From Mytilus edulis (taxonomy: Eukaryota; Mollusca; Bivalvia; Mytilida; Mytilidae), in contig NC_092348.1 in NCBI RefSeq assembly GCF_963676685.1, positions 28,991,386-29,055,385 on the forward strand: a stretch of DNA of 64,000 bases. Reading direction: 5' to 3'. The notes under the pieces were generated by a model that saw only the letters and a program-made list of their open reading frames with translations, made no database searches and was not told the origin of the DNA. Of this stretch, positions 12,893-25,900 are shown one piece after another. Numbering within the stretch: position 1 is the stretch's first letter; every line of letters starts with the position of its first letter. The translations under genes were made by a program, and so were the position numbers.

Positions 12893-13530
12893 TGGCTTAT
12901 TATCTTTCTGAGAAGAGTCAACTATTTATCTGAAAAAAGTTGTTATTAGGAGGAAAAGTTTTGATGAGAAAAGACCTTGTAAAATTATTTCTAGTAGATC
13001 TTGTTAGCAATTGCTCAGAGAATGCTAATTGAGTTTTGTGCAAAAAACTTGCAAGCTATTGTTTGGAAATAACCTAGTAGTTGAGTGGTATATATGGGAA
13101 AACGCACTCACTTTACGGATCAACAACCTGTCTACTAGAAATCAGCTTTTATTTTGAGATTTAATAATTGGTACAGCATTGTGAAGAGAAATCCATGTCA
13201 ATTAAAGTTTAGAGAGTACCAGGTAAGTTATTGAATGAAAACACTAGCAGGTTTTTAGGTAAAGATTGCATGAAATGCAATCAAAACCTTATGGGACTGA
13301 CTTGATATCTAAATCATTCAAGGCTTATCACTACCTTTTTAAAACACAAAATATAGTGCATTGATCATAACATTGTATACATCCTATCCATGAACATTTC
13401 CGTGAATTATAATCGATGTAATATATGCTCAAGACACAAAATGATGTTACACGAAAACTACATAACTAACTTTTGCAAGGTGCAGGAATCTTAGGTCTGT
13501 TCTCAAAATATGATGTCATTGTTAAAGCCA

Positions 13531-14428
13531 TTTTTGTCGAGCCTGCAACTTTTGTAGCAGAAAGCTCAACATAGGGATAGTGATCTGGTAGCGGCAACGT
13601 TAGCCAACTTCTTAAAAGCTTTATATCTTAGAAGGTGGAAGACCTGGATGCATCATTCTTTGTATATAGATGCTTCATGTTACGAAGTTTCCATCAGTCA
13701 CATGTCCAATGTCCTTGACCTCATTTTCATGGTTCAGTGACCACTTGAAAAAAATTGTTCAGATTTTTTGTAATGTTAAATTCTCTCTTATAAGTAATAT
13801 GATAACTATATTTGGTATGTGCATACCTTGCAAGGTCCTCATGCCCCTCAGACAGTTTTCACTTGACCTCCACCTCATTTCATGGATCAGTGAACAAGGT
13901 TAAGTTTTGGTGGTCAAGTTCATATCTCAGATATTATAAGCAATAGGTCTACTATATTTGGTGTATGGAATGATTGTAAGGTGTACATGTCTAGCTAGCA
14001 GGTGTCATCTGACCTTGACCTCATTTTCATGGTTCAGTGGTCAAAGTAAAGTTTTTGAGTTTTGGTCTTTTTTCTCATACTATATGCAATAGGTCACATT
14101 TATTTGGTATATGGAAATATTTTATGATCTTTATGTCAGTCGCACAGGTTTATTTGACCTTGACAGTTAAGTTTTTGTGATTTGGTCTGTTTTCCTTAAA
14201 CTATAAGCAATAGGTCAACTATGTTTGTTGTATGGAAGAATTGATAGCTGTACATGTCTGCCTGGCATGGTCCATCTGACCTTGACCTCATTTACATTGT
14301 TCATGTTTAGTTTTTTTGGTTAATGTTAAGTTTATGAGACAGTTGTAATAAAGCTTTATATTTAGGACTATCAACATAATATCAATGATAAGTAAAGAAG
14401 GCAAGACATTTCAGTGTGTGCACTCTAG
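13531..14428. mobile_element. Dispersed element beginning TTTTTGTCGAGC with internal tandem repeats of about 145 bp
   Basis: The head TTTTTGTCGAGCCTGCAAC is related to the head of the element at 54376. The body repeats a block containing CTTGACCTCATTTTCATGG and TATAAGCAATAGGTC about every 145 bp (near 13712, 13863, 14011, 14157 and 14278). The tail is GCAAGACATTTCAGTGTGTG. The right boundary is approximate. No ORF of note. Confidence 0.6.
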
Positions 14429-14937
14429 TTAAAAATTTGAGTTATCTTCCTTTGACTAGAATTTCTGTTAAATCACCTACAACCAATGCAATATTTGATT
14501 TTTCTCCCACTGATAATTGAAGCAATCTTTATCTTCAGTGCTTACAATCACTTTTATTGTAGTGTGTGTCATGTGATGCTTAAAGTACCGATAGTAGTCT
14601 TCTGTGAGGACAGTTGATGAAGTAAATTAAATCCAATTGCATCAGCAAAATCAACTCATAACAAAGGAACTGCATATTTTCCAAAATCTCAGATCAGTTT
14701 ATATCCATGGACCAATTACAGAATTAACTAAAAAATAAGTGCTTTATCTGTAATATTAATAAATGTTCCAAATATCACATTAAAGTCCTTACTTTAAATG
14801 GTTGAAGAACATTTAAATTACCTTAAATTGTAGGTCCAATAAATATTACCGGTAACTGAAACAAAAATTTCAATCTATCTGATAAACTCATTACATAAAT
14901 AAGGCTGTTAGTTTTCTTGTTTGAATTGTTTTACACT

Positions 14938-15050
14938 GTCATTTCGGGACTTTTATAGTTGACTATGTGGTATGAGCTTTGCTCATTGTTGAAGGCTGTA
15001 TGGTGACCTATAGTTGTTCAGTTCTGTGTCATTTCGACTTGTTAAACTTT
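14938..15050. repeat. Short dispersed repeat fragment
   Basis: The segment with TTGTTGAAGGCTGTATGGTG and CTATAGTTGTTCAGTTC matches, with divergence, the segment at 43507-43651, which has TTTTTGAAGGCTGTTTGG. It reads as a short interspersed repeat of this genome. Confidence 0.55.
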
Positions 15051-15336
15051 GTAACTGAATAATTAATTTTTTTATTTAATCTGAATTATAAGCATTTGCT
15101 TAAATAATTCGACAAATGAATCGTCTATCTTCAGATAATATTCTCCTGTCTGGTTTGTTAATCTACCTGTACAATGCTCAGGTACAAGTGATTAGCGATC
15201 TTAATCCGGATATCCCTCAGACGTTAGAACTGCATTGGATTACACTATAAAAAAAAAGCCTGAGGGTTATGCAATTACATGCATTTGATTATAATTGCTA
15301 AAAAAAAGGCGTCAGGCTATAAAAACGATCACAGTT

Positions 15337-15401
15337 TTGAACGATGGCGGAAGACATTTGAACGATGGCGCGAGTCATTTGACGATGGCGGGGCGCCATC
15401 G
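15337..15401. repeat. GATGGCG 21-bp tandem motif with terminal hairpin
   Basis: TTTGAACGATGGCG-like units place GATGGCG at 15343, 15364 and 15384. The last unit forms an inverted repeat, CGATGGCG-GGG-CGCCATCG (15383-15401). The block is GC-rich against an AT-rich background. From 15402 to about 15950 nothing else was recognised. Confidence 0.75.
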
Positions 15402-15977
15402 TTAAACAGGCAATGGAGATCCCTGGTGTTCAACGTCTTGTTGAAACTTTTACACAAATATAAGGACAAAACATGTCAATGCTTCAATGCTTGTTATACA
15501 CTTATATCTTAATGTGCTATTTGTCATGGTATCAATTCAAAGAAAGACATGTCAACCTACCTAGAGCACTATTCCGACTCCCAGCTGACCTTTGCTGCCA
15601 AGCAGAGAAGTATTATTTACCAATAATGAAGCTTTGAATGACCCACCTGGAATCATGATTGTGGCCAAACACTCTTCAACTGGAAAATTACTACTCTTTA
15701 TGCAAAACTGAAGGCAGCACGATATTTGCAAGAACTGGTAAAGGTTAGGAAAACAGATTTTTATAGAAGACTTTTAATCAAAGCAAGTCTTTCAACAGAA
15801 ACAAAAATGTAAAGTGTAGCTTCTCTGGAAAACTATGAACTAAATGATACATTTGATTCCAGCTATTTTCATAGCCTATTTGTCAGACAAAATAATGCAA
15901 TTAAGCAAATTATGCTTAAAAATTAAATGAAAGAATGGTTAAGAGATGTGAACTACATGCACAGGATTGAATTTCAA

Positions 15978-16136
15978 TTAAAACCAGGTGCTCTGCAGGG
16001 CGCAGCTTTATACGACTGCATAAGTCGAACCCTGAATGTTGGGGCAAGTATGGACACAACATTCAAGCTTGATACAGCTCTGAATTTGGTTTGCAATCAA
16101 GTTTTTGACATAATATGAGTTTCTGACACAAAACAA
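15978..16136. mobile_element. Truncated copy of the TTTATACGAC element (head only)
   Basis: ACCAGGTGCTCTGCAGGGCG, then CTTTATACGACTGCA and GGGGCAAGTATGGACACAAC, closely match the heads at 16236 and 19587. It breaks off after about 150 bp, just before a fuller copy. Confidence 0.7.
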
Positions 16137-16235
16137 ATGTCAAGATCTTACAAATCTATTGCGCAATATTGTGCAATTAATGATTTCTTCTTTTAACTTT
16201 TCAAAAATTTGGAATTTGAGAAATTTGAAGAAAAA

Positions 16236-18307
16236 CCAGGTGCTCCGCAGGGCGCAGCTTTATACGACCGCAGAGGTCAACCCTGAACAGTTGGGGCAAG
16301 TATGGACAAAACATTCAAGCGTGATACAGCTCTGAATTTGGATTGTGATCAAATTTTGACATTACATGTTTTTTTTTACACAAAACAAATGTCAAGATTT
16401 TACAAATCAATTAAAGATTTCTTCTTCAAACTTTTTAAATCTAAAATTAAATAGTTGACACAGCATAGGTTTCTGACACAGAATGAATGTGGTCTAATGA
16501 ACTTAAAATATTTTTTTTGCCTTTGAGCAATTCACTATGCTGTTGAATATTAATCCTCTCAAAAAAATGTTTGAAGAAATTTTCTTTTTATTTATGAAAT
16601 CTGAAATGAGAAAAATTTAAACCCCCCCCCTTTTTTTTCACATCCCTGTTTCCCTTTTTCCAAAACTGATATCAATTCAAATTTCTAATGGAGTTTGCAA
16701 CAATAACTACTCTTTTAAATACATCATAAAATATTAAAATGTAAAATAAAGTGCTTGTTATCACTGAATGGTAAAGATTGGTTGGTAGTAAAAGTGAATA
16801 TACATTGTTTATTGTATAAAACAATAAAAAAAACTTCATCAGCAACATTTTATATTGGCAAATTTCCAATGAAGTTATTTACATAAAGTTATTGGCAAAT
16901 AAAAATAGAAAATGACATCATAGTCATGTCTGGCAAATGTCCAACATACATTATCTAAAAACATTTTAGATAAGATAAGGAAAAAAAGCTTCATCAGCAA
17001 CATTTTATATTGGCAAATTTCCAATGAAGTTATTTACATAAAGTTATTGGCAAATAAAAATAGAAAATGACATCATAGTCATGTCTGGCAAATTTCCAAC
17101 ATATATTATCAACTTCTATTCTATACAAAGAAAGATAACTCCAATTGAAAATTAATTGCTATTGCACAATATTGTGCAATTAGATATTTCTTGCTATTGT
17201 GCAATACTGTGCAATTGAAAATTTCTTGCTATTGCACAATACTTGATATGGAATCCTGATTTGGACCAACTTGAAAACTGGGCCCATAATCAAAAATCAA
17301 AGTACATATTTAGATAAAGCATATCAAATAAGCCCAAGAATTTAATTTTTGTTAAAATCAAACTTAGTTTAATTTTGGACCCTTTGGACCTTAATGTAGA
17401 CCATTTGAAAACTGGACCAAAAATTAAGAATCTACATACACAGTTAGATTTGGCATATCAAAGAACCCATTTATTCAATTTTTGATGAACAAAGTTTAAT
17501 TTTGGACCCCCATTTGGACCAACTTGAAAACTAGGCCAATAATTAAAAATCTAAGTACATTTCTAAATTCAGCATATCAAACAACCCCCAGGATTCAATT
17601 TTTGTTAAAATCAAACTAAGTTTAATTTTGGACCCTTTGGACCTTAATGTAGACCAATTTGAAAACAGGACCAAAAATTAAGAATCTGCATACACAGTTA
17701 GATTCGGCATACCAAAGAACCCCAATTATTCAATTTTTGATGAAATCAAACAAAGTTTAATTTGGACCCTTTGGGCCCTTTATTCCTAAACTGTTGGGAC
17801 CAAAACTCCCAAAATCAATACCAACCTTCCTTTTATGGTCATAAACCTTGTGTTTAAATTTCATAGATTTCTATTTACTTAAACTAAAGTTATTGTGCGA
17901 AAACCAAGAATAATGCTTATTTGGGCCCTTTTTTTGCCCCTAATTCCTAAACTGTTGAAACCAAAACTCCCAAAATCAATCCCAATCGTTCTTTTGTGGT
18001 CATAAACCTTGTGTCAAAATTTCATAGATTTCTATTAACTTAAACTAAAGTTATAGTGCGAAAACCAAGAAAATGCTTATTTGGGCCCTTTTTGGCCCCT
18101 AATTCCTAAAATGTTGGAACCAAAACTCCCAAAATCAATACCAACCTTCCTTTTGTGGTCATAAACCTTGCGTTAAAATTTCATAGATTTCCATTCACTT
18201 TTACTAAAGTTAGAGTGCGAAAACTAAAAGTATTCGGACGACGACGACGACGCCAACGTGATAGCAATATACGACGAAAAATTTTTCAAATTTTGCGGTC
18301 GTATAAA
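16236..18307. mobile_element. TIR element, TTTATACGACCGCA family, copy 1
   Basis: The terminal motif TTTATACGACCGCA (16259-16272) is repeated in inverted orientation at 18294-18307. It is preceded by the conserved leader AGGTGCTCCGCAGGGCGCAG. The interior holds a 155-bp direct duplication (16834-17093), ATTGCACAAT palindromes near 17160, and three tandem units of about 160 bp ('tcctaaactg' at 17784, 17945 and, as 'tcctaaaatg', at 18104). The end has a GAC triplet run (18236-18252). No coding region was found. The layout resembles bivalve 'pearl'/Helentron-associated elements, but this is an inference. Confidence 0.75.
16834..17093. repeat. 155-bp direct duplication
   Basis: The segment starting CTTCATCAGCAACATTTTAT occurs at 16834 and again at 16989 with almost no differences, so the duplication is recent. 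It lies inside element copy 1 and is absent from copy 2. Confidence 0.85.
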
Positions 18308-18387
18308 AATGAAAATTACTACCACCCTCCCTTTTTTTTGTGCAACAAGTCCAAAACCTAACATTTTTTTATACATAACATACAAGT

Positions 18388-18459
18388 AGTGTAAGGGAGG
18401 TAAATCCGAACATACCCAACAATGTATGTTAAATGTTTTAGAATTACCTCCCTTACACT
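18388..18459. repeat. 16-bp inverted repeat, 40-bp loop
   Basis: AGTGTAAGGGAGGTAA (18388-18403) is followed by its exact reverse complement at 18444-18459. Both ends also contain the GGGAGGTAA-type motif common in the repeats here. It may be a tiny foldback MITE. Confidence 0.75.
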
Positions 18460-18589
18460 GCTTTTAAATTGTCTTAATTGTCCATTGACTAGAAATACAT
18501 AGTGTTCCCCCTAATTCCGAAACATTTTGAGTCATAAACCCCCAAAGTCATTATTAACCATTCCTTCATGGAAACTAGAAAAATGCTAG

Positions 18590-18650
18590 TACATGATACC
18601 AATATACGACCAATTTTTTTTTAATTTTTGCGGTCGTATAATAAAATACC
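18590..18650. repeat. Solo right end of the TTTATACGAC element
   Basis: TACCAATATACGACCAA followed by TTTTTGCGGTCGTATAATA is the right terminus of the element family without its body. Confidence 0.6.
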
Positions 18651-19586
18651 TGATGTCATATATGTTATCTGTTAATTCTTTCAATTAAGTTAAAAACAGA
18701 TTTTGTTTGTTGTGTACCAACATCTACTTTTATACCCAGGATGTATAAAAAGAACCATTTGTTCTGTACTATAAATAGATTTGTTTCTGTGAGCCGTGTG
18801 TTCATGTACAATGAAATATTTTTACAATTGTTCAACAATGCTCAAGTTTATTGTCTTTTTGATAATATTTGACGGATGAGAATGCCAAACACACTTGAAA
18901 ATCATTGATTGATTTTTTGTTGCTTAACGACCAGTGGCAATTATTTCCTGCATGTCCAGTACGATACTTGAAAATGAGATGCATGTATATTATTGCAAAC
19001 AGTAACCCAAATACCATTACCATTTAAAGTGTGTTTTTTAATAAACTTGAAATTCTGCAGCAAAAAAGAGTACAGCTTCATATTTAACTTCAAACACCCA
19101 AAAAAAAAAAAAAAAGAGGTTTATGCTACAATCTACCAAATACAAAATTTGTGACCGGTCTTTGATACAATAATAAAAACAGAAGATCAAATTTTACTTA
19201 AAAAAATTTAATTTGATGATTTGCACTAATAATAAACAGATAAAAAACTTAACAAGAATTCAGCATATAAAGTATAGAACTACTCATCATAAGAAATAAA
19301 AATTCTATTACACATAAATACTTGAATAAATAAAAGGCACTTATAGTTGAAATGATATTCTAATTTGTTCTGCTTGAACAGGCACTCAACATAATTAAGT
19401 TCACACAATAGAAATTGTGCAAAATCTAATTAGACTTCAAATGTCAATAACAAGCGACTATAAACTGTAAATTAATTTTTGTGAATTCTTCAAATCCAAA
19501 AAATATTCCATTATTCATTTGAGGAGTCTGAAATTTTATCAATGTGATACACATTTCTTCAGGTTTTTTTGTCACATTAACATTGA

Positions 19587-21305
19587 ACCAGATGCTCCGC
19601 AGGGCGTAGCTTTATACGACCGCAGAGGTTGAACCCTGAACGGTTAGGGCAAGTATGGACACAACATTCAAGCTGGATTCAGCTCTAAATTTGGATTGTG
19701 ATTAAATAGTTGACACAGCATAGGTTTCTGACACAGAATGAATGTGTTCTAATGAACTTAAAATTTTTGTTTCTCTTAGAGCAATTCACTATGCTGTTGA
19801 ATATTAATCCTCTCAAAAAAATGTTTGAAGAAATTTTCTTTTTTATTTATGAAATTTCAAATGAGAAAAATTGAACCCAATTTTTTTAATCACACCCCCC
19901 TTTCCCTTATTCCAAAACTAATCTCAATTAAAATTTCTAATGGAGTTTGCAACAATAACTACTCATTTAAATACATCATAAAATATTAAGATGTAAAAAA
20001 ACTGCTTGTTATCACTGAATGGTAAAGATTATTTTAATTTATCAGTTGGTAGTAAAAAGTGAATATACATTGTATATTGTATATAACAAAGATTTAAGTT
20101 GATTCTGGACAAAGAAAGATAACTCCAATTAAAAAAAAATCTTGCTATTGCACAATATTTTGCAATTAGATATTTCTTGCTTACTATTCTGGACAAAGAA
20201 AGATAACTCTAATTAAAAAAAAAATTGATATTTCACAATATTGTGCAATTAGATATTTCTTGCCATTGCGCAATACTGTGCAATTGAAAAGACTTGCTAT
20301 TGCACAATACTTAATATAATAATTTTAGATCCTGATTTGGACCAACTTGAAAACTGGGCCCATAATAAAAAATCTAAGTACATTTTTGGATTCAGCATAT
20401 CAAAGAACTTCAAGATTTCAATTTTTGTTAAAATCAAACTAAGTTTAATTTTGGACCCTTTGGACCTTAATGTAGACCAATTTGAAAACGGGACCAAAAG
20501 TTAAGAATCTACATACACAGTCATGACAGTTAGATTCAGCATATCAAAGAACCCCAATTATTCAATTTTGATGAAATCAAACAAAAGTTTAATTTTGGAC
20601 CCTTTGGGCCCCTTATTATGTTGGGACCAAAACTCCCAAAATCAAACCCAACCTTTCTTTTATGGTCATAAACCTTGTGTTTAAATTTCATAGATTTCTA
20701 TTTACTTATACTAACGTTATGGTGCGAAAACCAAGAAAAATGCTTATTTGGGTCCCTTTTTGGCCCCTAATTCCTAAACTGTTGGGACCTAAACTCCCAA
20801 AATCAATACCAACCTTCCTTTTGTAGTCATTAACATTGTGTTTAAATTTCATTGATTTCTATTTACTTAAACTAATGTTATTGTGCGAAAACCAAGAATA
20901 ATGCTTATTTGGGCCCTTTTTTGGCCCCTAATTCCTAAACTGTTGAGACCAAAACTCCCAAAATCAATCCCAACCGTTCTTTTGTGGTCATAAACCTTGT
21001 GTCAAAATTTCATAGATTTCTATTAACTTAAACTAAAGTTATAGTGCGAAAACCAAGAAAATGCTTATTTGGGCCCTTTTTGGCCCCTAATTCCTAAAAT
21101 GTTGGGACCAAAACTCCCAAAATCAATACCAACCTTTCTTTTGTGGTCATAAACCTTGTGTTAAAATTTCATAGATTTCCATTCACTTTTACTAAAGTTA
21201 GAGTGCGAAAACTAAAAGTATTCGGACGCCGGACGACGACGACGCCGACGCCAACGTGATAGCAATATACGACGAAAATTTTTTCAAAATTTGCGGTCGT
21301 ATAAA
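19587..21305. mobile_element. TIR element, TTTATACGACCGCA family, copy 2
   Basis: Left terminus 19611-19624 and inverted right terminus 21292-21305. It shares leader, order and sequence with copy 1, but lacks the 155-bp duplication and has four rather than three tandem units of about 160 bp between about 20600 and 21220. The right end has GACGCCGGACGACGACGACG (21227-21246). Non-coding. Confidence 0.75.
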
Positions 21306-22191
21306 AACAACACAAAATTCTGAATTTACATAATGAAAACAATCAAAATGTTTATCAGCTTGTTTTGATTCCTTTATTTTACATTTACATTACCCAAATA
21401 AACTTTTCTAGTTTACAGTTTTTACATTTTTGTTTAACGGGAAAAAAAATTAAACGTAATAAAAAGGTCTACTTTGACGAAAAAAGCACAAACAATTAAC
21501 CTATGATTACATAAATGTATGTACTGTGTAAAAAACCCAGCTACAAGACATTGTGAAAATTAGTATGTAGTAGTTGACAAAACCTAGTGTGATTAAATAT
21601 TCTACTCAGCTTGCACCAAAACATGATTGTGAAAAGCAGTCGCTTTGTTACTTTTACATATATACATGTATGTCAGTGGTATATAAAAATATAATATACA
21701 AAAGTGAGAAACTTATTGTTGATCTTCTAATAAATAACAAAGTCATAATATAAATGATTCATATGAGCATAAATCAACAATCATTCTTGAATATCAAGAT
21801 ATGTGATATGAATGTTTAGGTCACTTGTTCAAAAATATACTTCAAATATACTTAATGCCTGAAATTAATGTATTACATCCCAAAATGCCTTATTCCTGTT
21901 AAAATCAATTTCAAACTATAATATACAAAAAATGGGATTGTAAAGAAATAAAGTTTACAAACAAAAATAAATAGTTATGTAACAATATCCTGAGAATGAA
22001 ATATACTCAATATAGAATATGTCGTTTATTTTATTGACAAATAGGAATGGTTTGTATTCTGAACACAAAAAGTCACAAATAATATAACATTCTGTCATGA
22101 TCTAATACAATATAGCCCGAAAAAATATCACAATGATTTATGAAATGATATGGTTGAAAAACAATCATCACACACAATAACTATGCAAACG

Positions 22192-22380
22192 ACATCGGGT
22201 TTGGCATTGAGACTGGAAGATCTTGTTAAGTATTCGACTCTCACAAAATATACAAACGGAATTTCATATGGAAATTATATATCAGATCAAACAACATCTG
22301 GTTTGGCATTGAGACTGGAAGATCTTGTTAAGTATTTGACTCTCACGGAATTTTATATGGAAATTATATCATATCAAACA
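22192..22380. repeat. Two-copy tandem repeat (102 and 87 bp)
   Basis: ACATCGGGTTTGGCATTGAG (22192) recurs as ACATCTGGTTTGGCATTGAG (22294). Copy two has a short deletion. The copies stay open in one + frame, but nothing else supports a gene. Confidence 0.8.
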
Positions 22381-22733
22381 ACATTCACTTATCTTCTCTT
22401 AGTCAAAATCCCAATTCATATTCTTGGATACAAGTATCATAAAGGGAAAGATATCATTTTTGTGAATGTATTATTTCTTCAAAATAAGTATACAAGCCTA
22501 AATTCTTCACTTGCAATCTAATATTGTGTCTATAAGTAATTCTTTCTTACATTTCTATAAAAAAAAAATCCCAAGTTACTACTAAACTAAGCACTAAGTT
22601 TTTTGTAGAAAACAGCTATTTGATAATTTAACTATCTGACAGCTTTCATAGAAGACAAAGAATCAGACCCATATCAATTAAGATAACAAATGTTGTCAAA
22701 CAAACTTCTTCACACAACATAAGGTGCTTTATC

Positions 22734-22828
22734 AATATGTCACATGATTGTCACATGGATGGTTTATCGATATGTCACATGAATGGTTTATCGATATGTC
22801 ACATGACTGTCGCATGGATGGTTTACAA
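22734..22828. repeat. Imperfect tandem repeat with CACATG motifs
   Basis: ATATGTCACATGAATGG-like units with GGTTTATCG linkers repeat three times, with two internal variants (TGTCACATGG and TGTCGCATGG). Confidence 0.7.
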
Positions 22829-22957
22829 TACAAAGGTCAATCTGCATCAGTTTGGCCCCGAACAGGTTTCCAACAGTGATTTCGTTGAGGGTGATGATGG
22901 AAAATGGAATATCACAGATATTTGGCTTTTAATAAAAAGACCTAAGTTTCTTTATCG

Positions 22958-25900
22958 TTATAACGATCCATCTCTATTGAACAAAGATTCCACTTTGTGA
23001 ATTGTGTGAAAAGTGTCTTTAGTAAAAGAGGCTGCCTCTGTCTGGAGTGTTTCTGCCTCTACTTTAATCTTCCTCACAACCCATTCTAAACCTTCTCTGC
23101 CCTGAAATGATCAAAGAGTATGCATGAGTTAACAGTTTAAACTTACAAACTGGATTTAAGAATGTTATGTACTCATTTTTACTAAATTCACTGTATTTTT
23201 CAGGTACTCATCAATTTTGGCTATGGCGAGAATCTAAAATGATGATATATGTGATGAGTTGATACAACATTAAATTTTATAATCTCAATGCATTCGGGCT
23301 CACAATTTTTTATATTAATCACAAGTCTAGATAGATTTTAACGAGTTCAAAACCCATCTTAGTGAGAACTCTGATATTATTATCAGAATAATGACTTGTC
23401 TGCAATTCAAGGAAAAATCTTAGTACAAAAGTCTCAATTATTTCTTGAAATAAGTCTCGCTTTGTTAATTTCTGTTCAAGCCTAGTACTGACTAAATAGA
23501 AACCTACCTTTTGTGCATTATTATTTATATTCTGTGTAATCATATTTTCTAAGTAACTGGACAATGGTACTCCTTTAATATTTACAACTGCTTCTTGTTT
23601 CAAATGGGTTCTGAAAGAAAGAATAATTCTGTTAAAAAGTATCCTGGACTATTTCAATAAACACAAGTCATATGAAACTTCAATTTAAGGATGTCTTCTT
23701 CTGACTTTTCAGTCTCGTTGAAATCTTGTTCTGGAATTATTTCTAAAATATGTGATACAAGTGGAAAATATCAATGAATTTAAAAAATGTTGTAATCAAA
23801 CTTAACTCTGTGAAAAAATATGGTACTTTCAAAGGGCCATAGAAAAAAATGAAGTGCACCACCATATGATTCTTCACCAATTATTTTTTTACAGTCATAT
23901 AAACCCAAAAAACAGTTAAGAAAAATAATTTAATTCTAAAACTTTTGGCTCCTCAGAGGTGTACATCCTTAAAAAAAAAGTTAAACATGTTTTATATAAT
24001 TGAATGGCTAAGTTTTACTCTAAAAGAAGCGAGCGTGCACTTTAAAAAAAAAGAAGAAATTAATCATAAATGGACCGATATTGAATTATAGACTTTCCAG
24101 ACAATAATTCGCCAATATTTTCCTGTATGCAGTGACCTTAACTACGAGACCTCTTGTCATAACTTTGGCCATCACACCGCAGAAGTGTAAGGGGAAAACT
24201 GTGAATGTGATGAACGAATGAAAGCGAAAGCGCTCTTAATGGAAAATAGAATTGAGATTCTTAAAAGAAGAATTTTGTTTCAATAAATTATTCACCAACT
24301 GTGAAGGAATAGCTTAATAATAAATGGGATCATATCAAAAAAAAAAAAAAATGTCATGACTCTTTCAATTCAATTCACTTATAATAAAATTGTAATCTTC
24401 CTATTAATGTCTCATGTGGTTTTTTATAATCTGTAATAAGACTTACTTAGAGCTGTCATCAGGGTGGGTTGCATACACTAGTTTTTCATCTATGGTTACT
24501 AAATTACACCAGGTTAACTGAAAAGATATAAAACTAGTGAGTAAATTTTCACAAAGTCTCACACAAAGAAATGTATGCACAAGTAATAGCTATGGGGACA
24601 TATGTGTATCTTAAAACATTTTGAAATTTACTACATCATGTATACTGTTAACAACAAGGGCAGTTCATTTATTACATGCATGGTACTAAGGGGAGGTAAT
24701 ATAGAAATTATACATGTATGGTAACCCTCTATAGAGAAATTTTCCTAATTTCTCTATAGACTTTCACTGTACAAAAACATCCAACTGTAGTTTAGATTTG
24801 GAAGTGCCTGCTGTAGCCAAGGTCCTATGTATGTTTTTATAAAACAGTTGTAAATGAGCATCTTAGTTATGACAAAATGGTACAACTGCATTTTGTTTTA
24901 CATGTATACATTTCACGTAGTTTTGCAACATCCCAGAATTGTCTGATAAGATTTGGTTCAAGCTTTTTAACCAAAAAAAGTATCTTTGTTGATTAGTTTT
25001 TATTTATTCAATGAAAATGTCATCACATTGGTATAACGGGATTCGACAGTCTGTAAACTTTTCTGTTGTGTTCAATTTTTCAGTAAAGCAAGAGGATTGA
25101 GTGTCTTTAATAACGGTTTTTTCATTCAGTAGAAATTTTAAAATACATTGGAAAGCAAATATCTGATATTGTGCAGAATTAAAAAAATAAATATGCAATT
25201 TTGCACATGCATAAAGTTAAAACAATACAAATCAAAAGGAATATTGAAAGTATATAACAACATTCTGATAAAAACAAGAAATGAAATACATATGTATGTA
25301 AGAGATAATTTGGTGAAACATGCCAATTCTTAGGTTTTTTTTAAAAAACAATAAAAATACATGAAATGTACAACAGCAAATACAATGTCAAATTAACAAT
25401 CAGTGAAACTAATAAACTCAAAAATATTAAATTTAAAGCATAAAATAATTTATATATTTTAATTTTACAAAAAATCTTGGTCTAATAGCTGTATATATAT
25501 ATATATATATACATCATTCAAGTTTGTTCAGGACTGTGCCAGTTATCCCCCTTTGAATATGAAGAGAACAACAGCATTTTATTGTTGTTCAAAATCTGTA
25601 TCTTCTTTATTCTTGGCAGAGTATTAAAATATTACTTCTCATTTAATAATTATAGACTTTCTTCACTTATGTCTTCAGGTTATGTACAGTATCTTTTCAG
25701 GAGACGTAAAGAATTAAAACTTCAATATAAAAAAGCTTTTAAAAGTGCCTTCTCACTTACATTTTTGGACTTAAGTGTCATGGTTTTAGCCTTGGGGTCA
25801 ACTTCTGAATGTTCTGATCCATACGCATTTTCATCCTGTCCTAAAATCTAATGGAGAAACAAATAAGGAAATGAAAAGTGACATGCTAAAATAAAAGTGA

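Larger units (their letters stand above)
21306..22957 (-). other. Downstream region / likely 3' UTR of PRELID3B
   Basis: AT-rich sequence after the PRELID3B stop codon. A minus-strand AATAAA hexamer lies at 22025-22030 (TTTATT on +), giving a plausible 3' UTR of about 0.9 kb. Other hexamers exist further left, so the end is uncertain. It contains the two small tandem repeats listed separately. Confidence 0.45.

Noticed and set aside
15927..16118. 63-codon frame at the head of a TTTATACGAC element
   Set aside because: The corresponding frames in the copies at 16236 and 19587 are not conserved, so it is non-coding repeat sequence.
22150..22521. 123-codon + frame over the 22192-22380 tandem repeat
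   Set aside because: The openness comes from a duplicated block in the PRELID3B 3' region. No similarity, start context or splice partners were seen.
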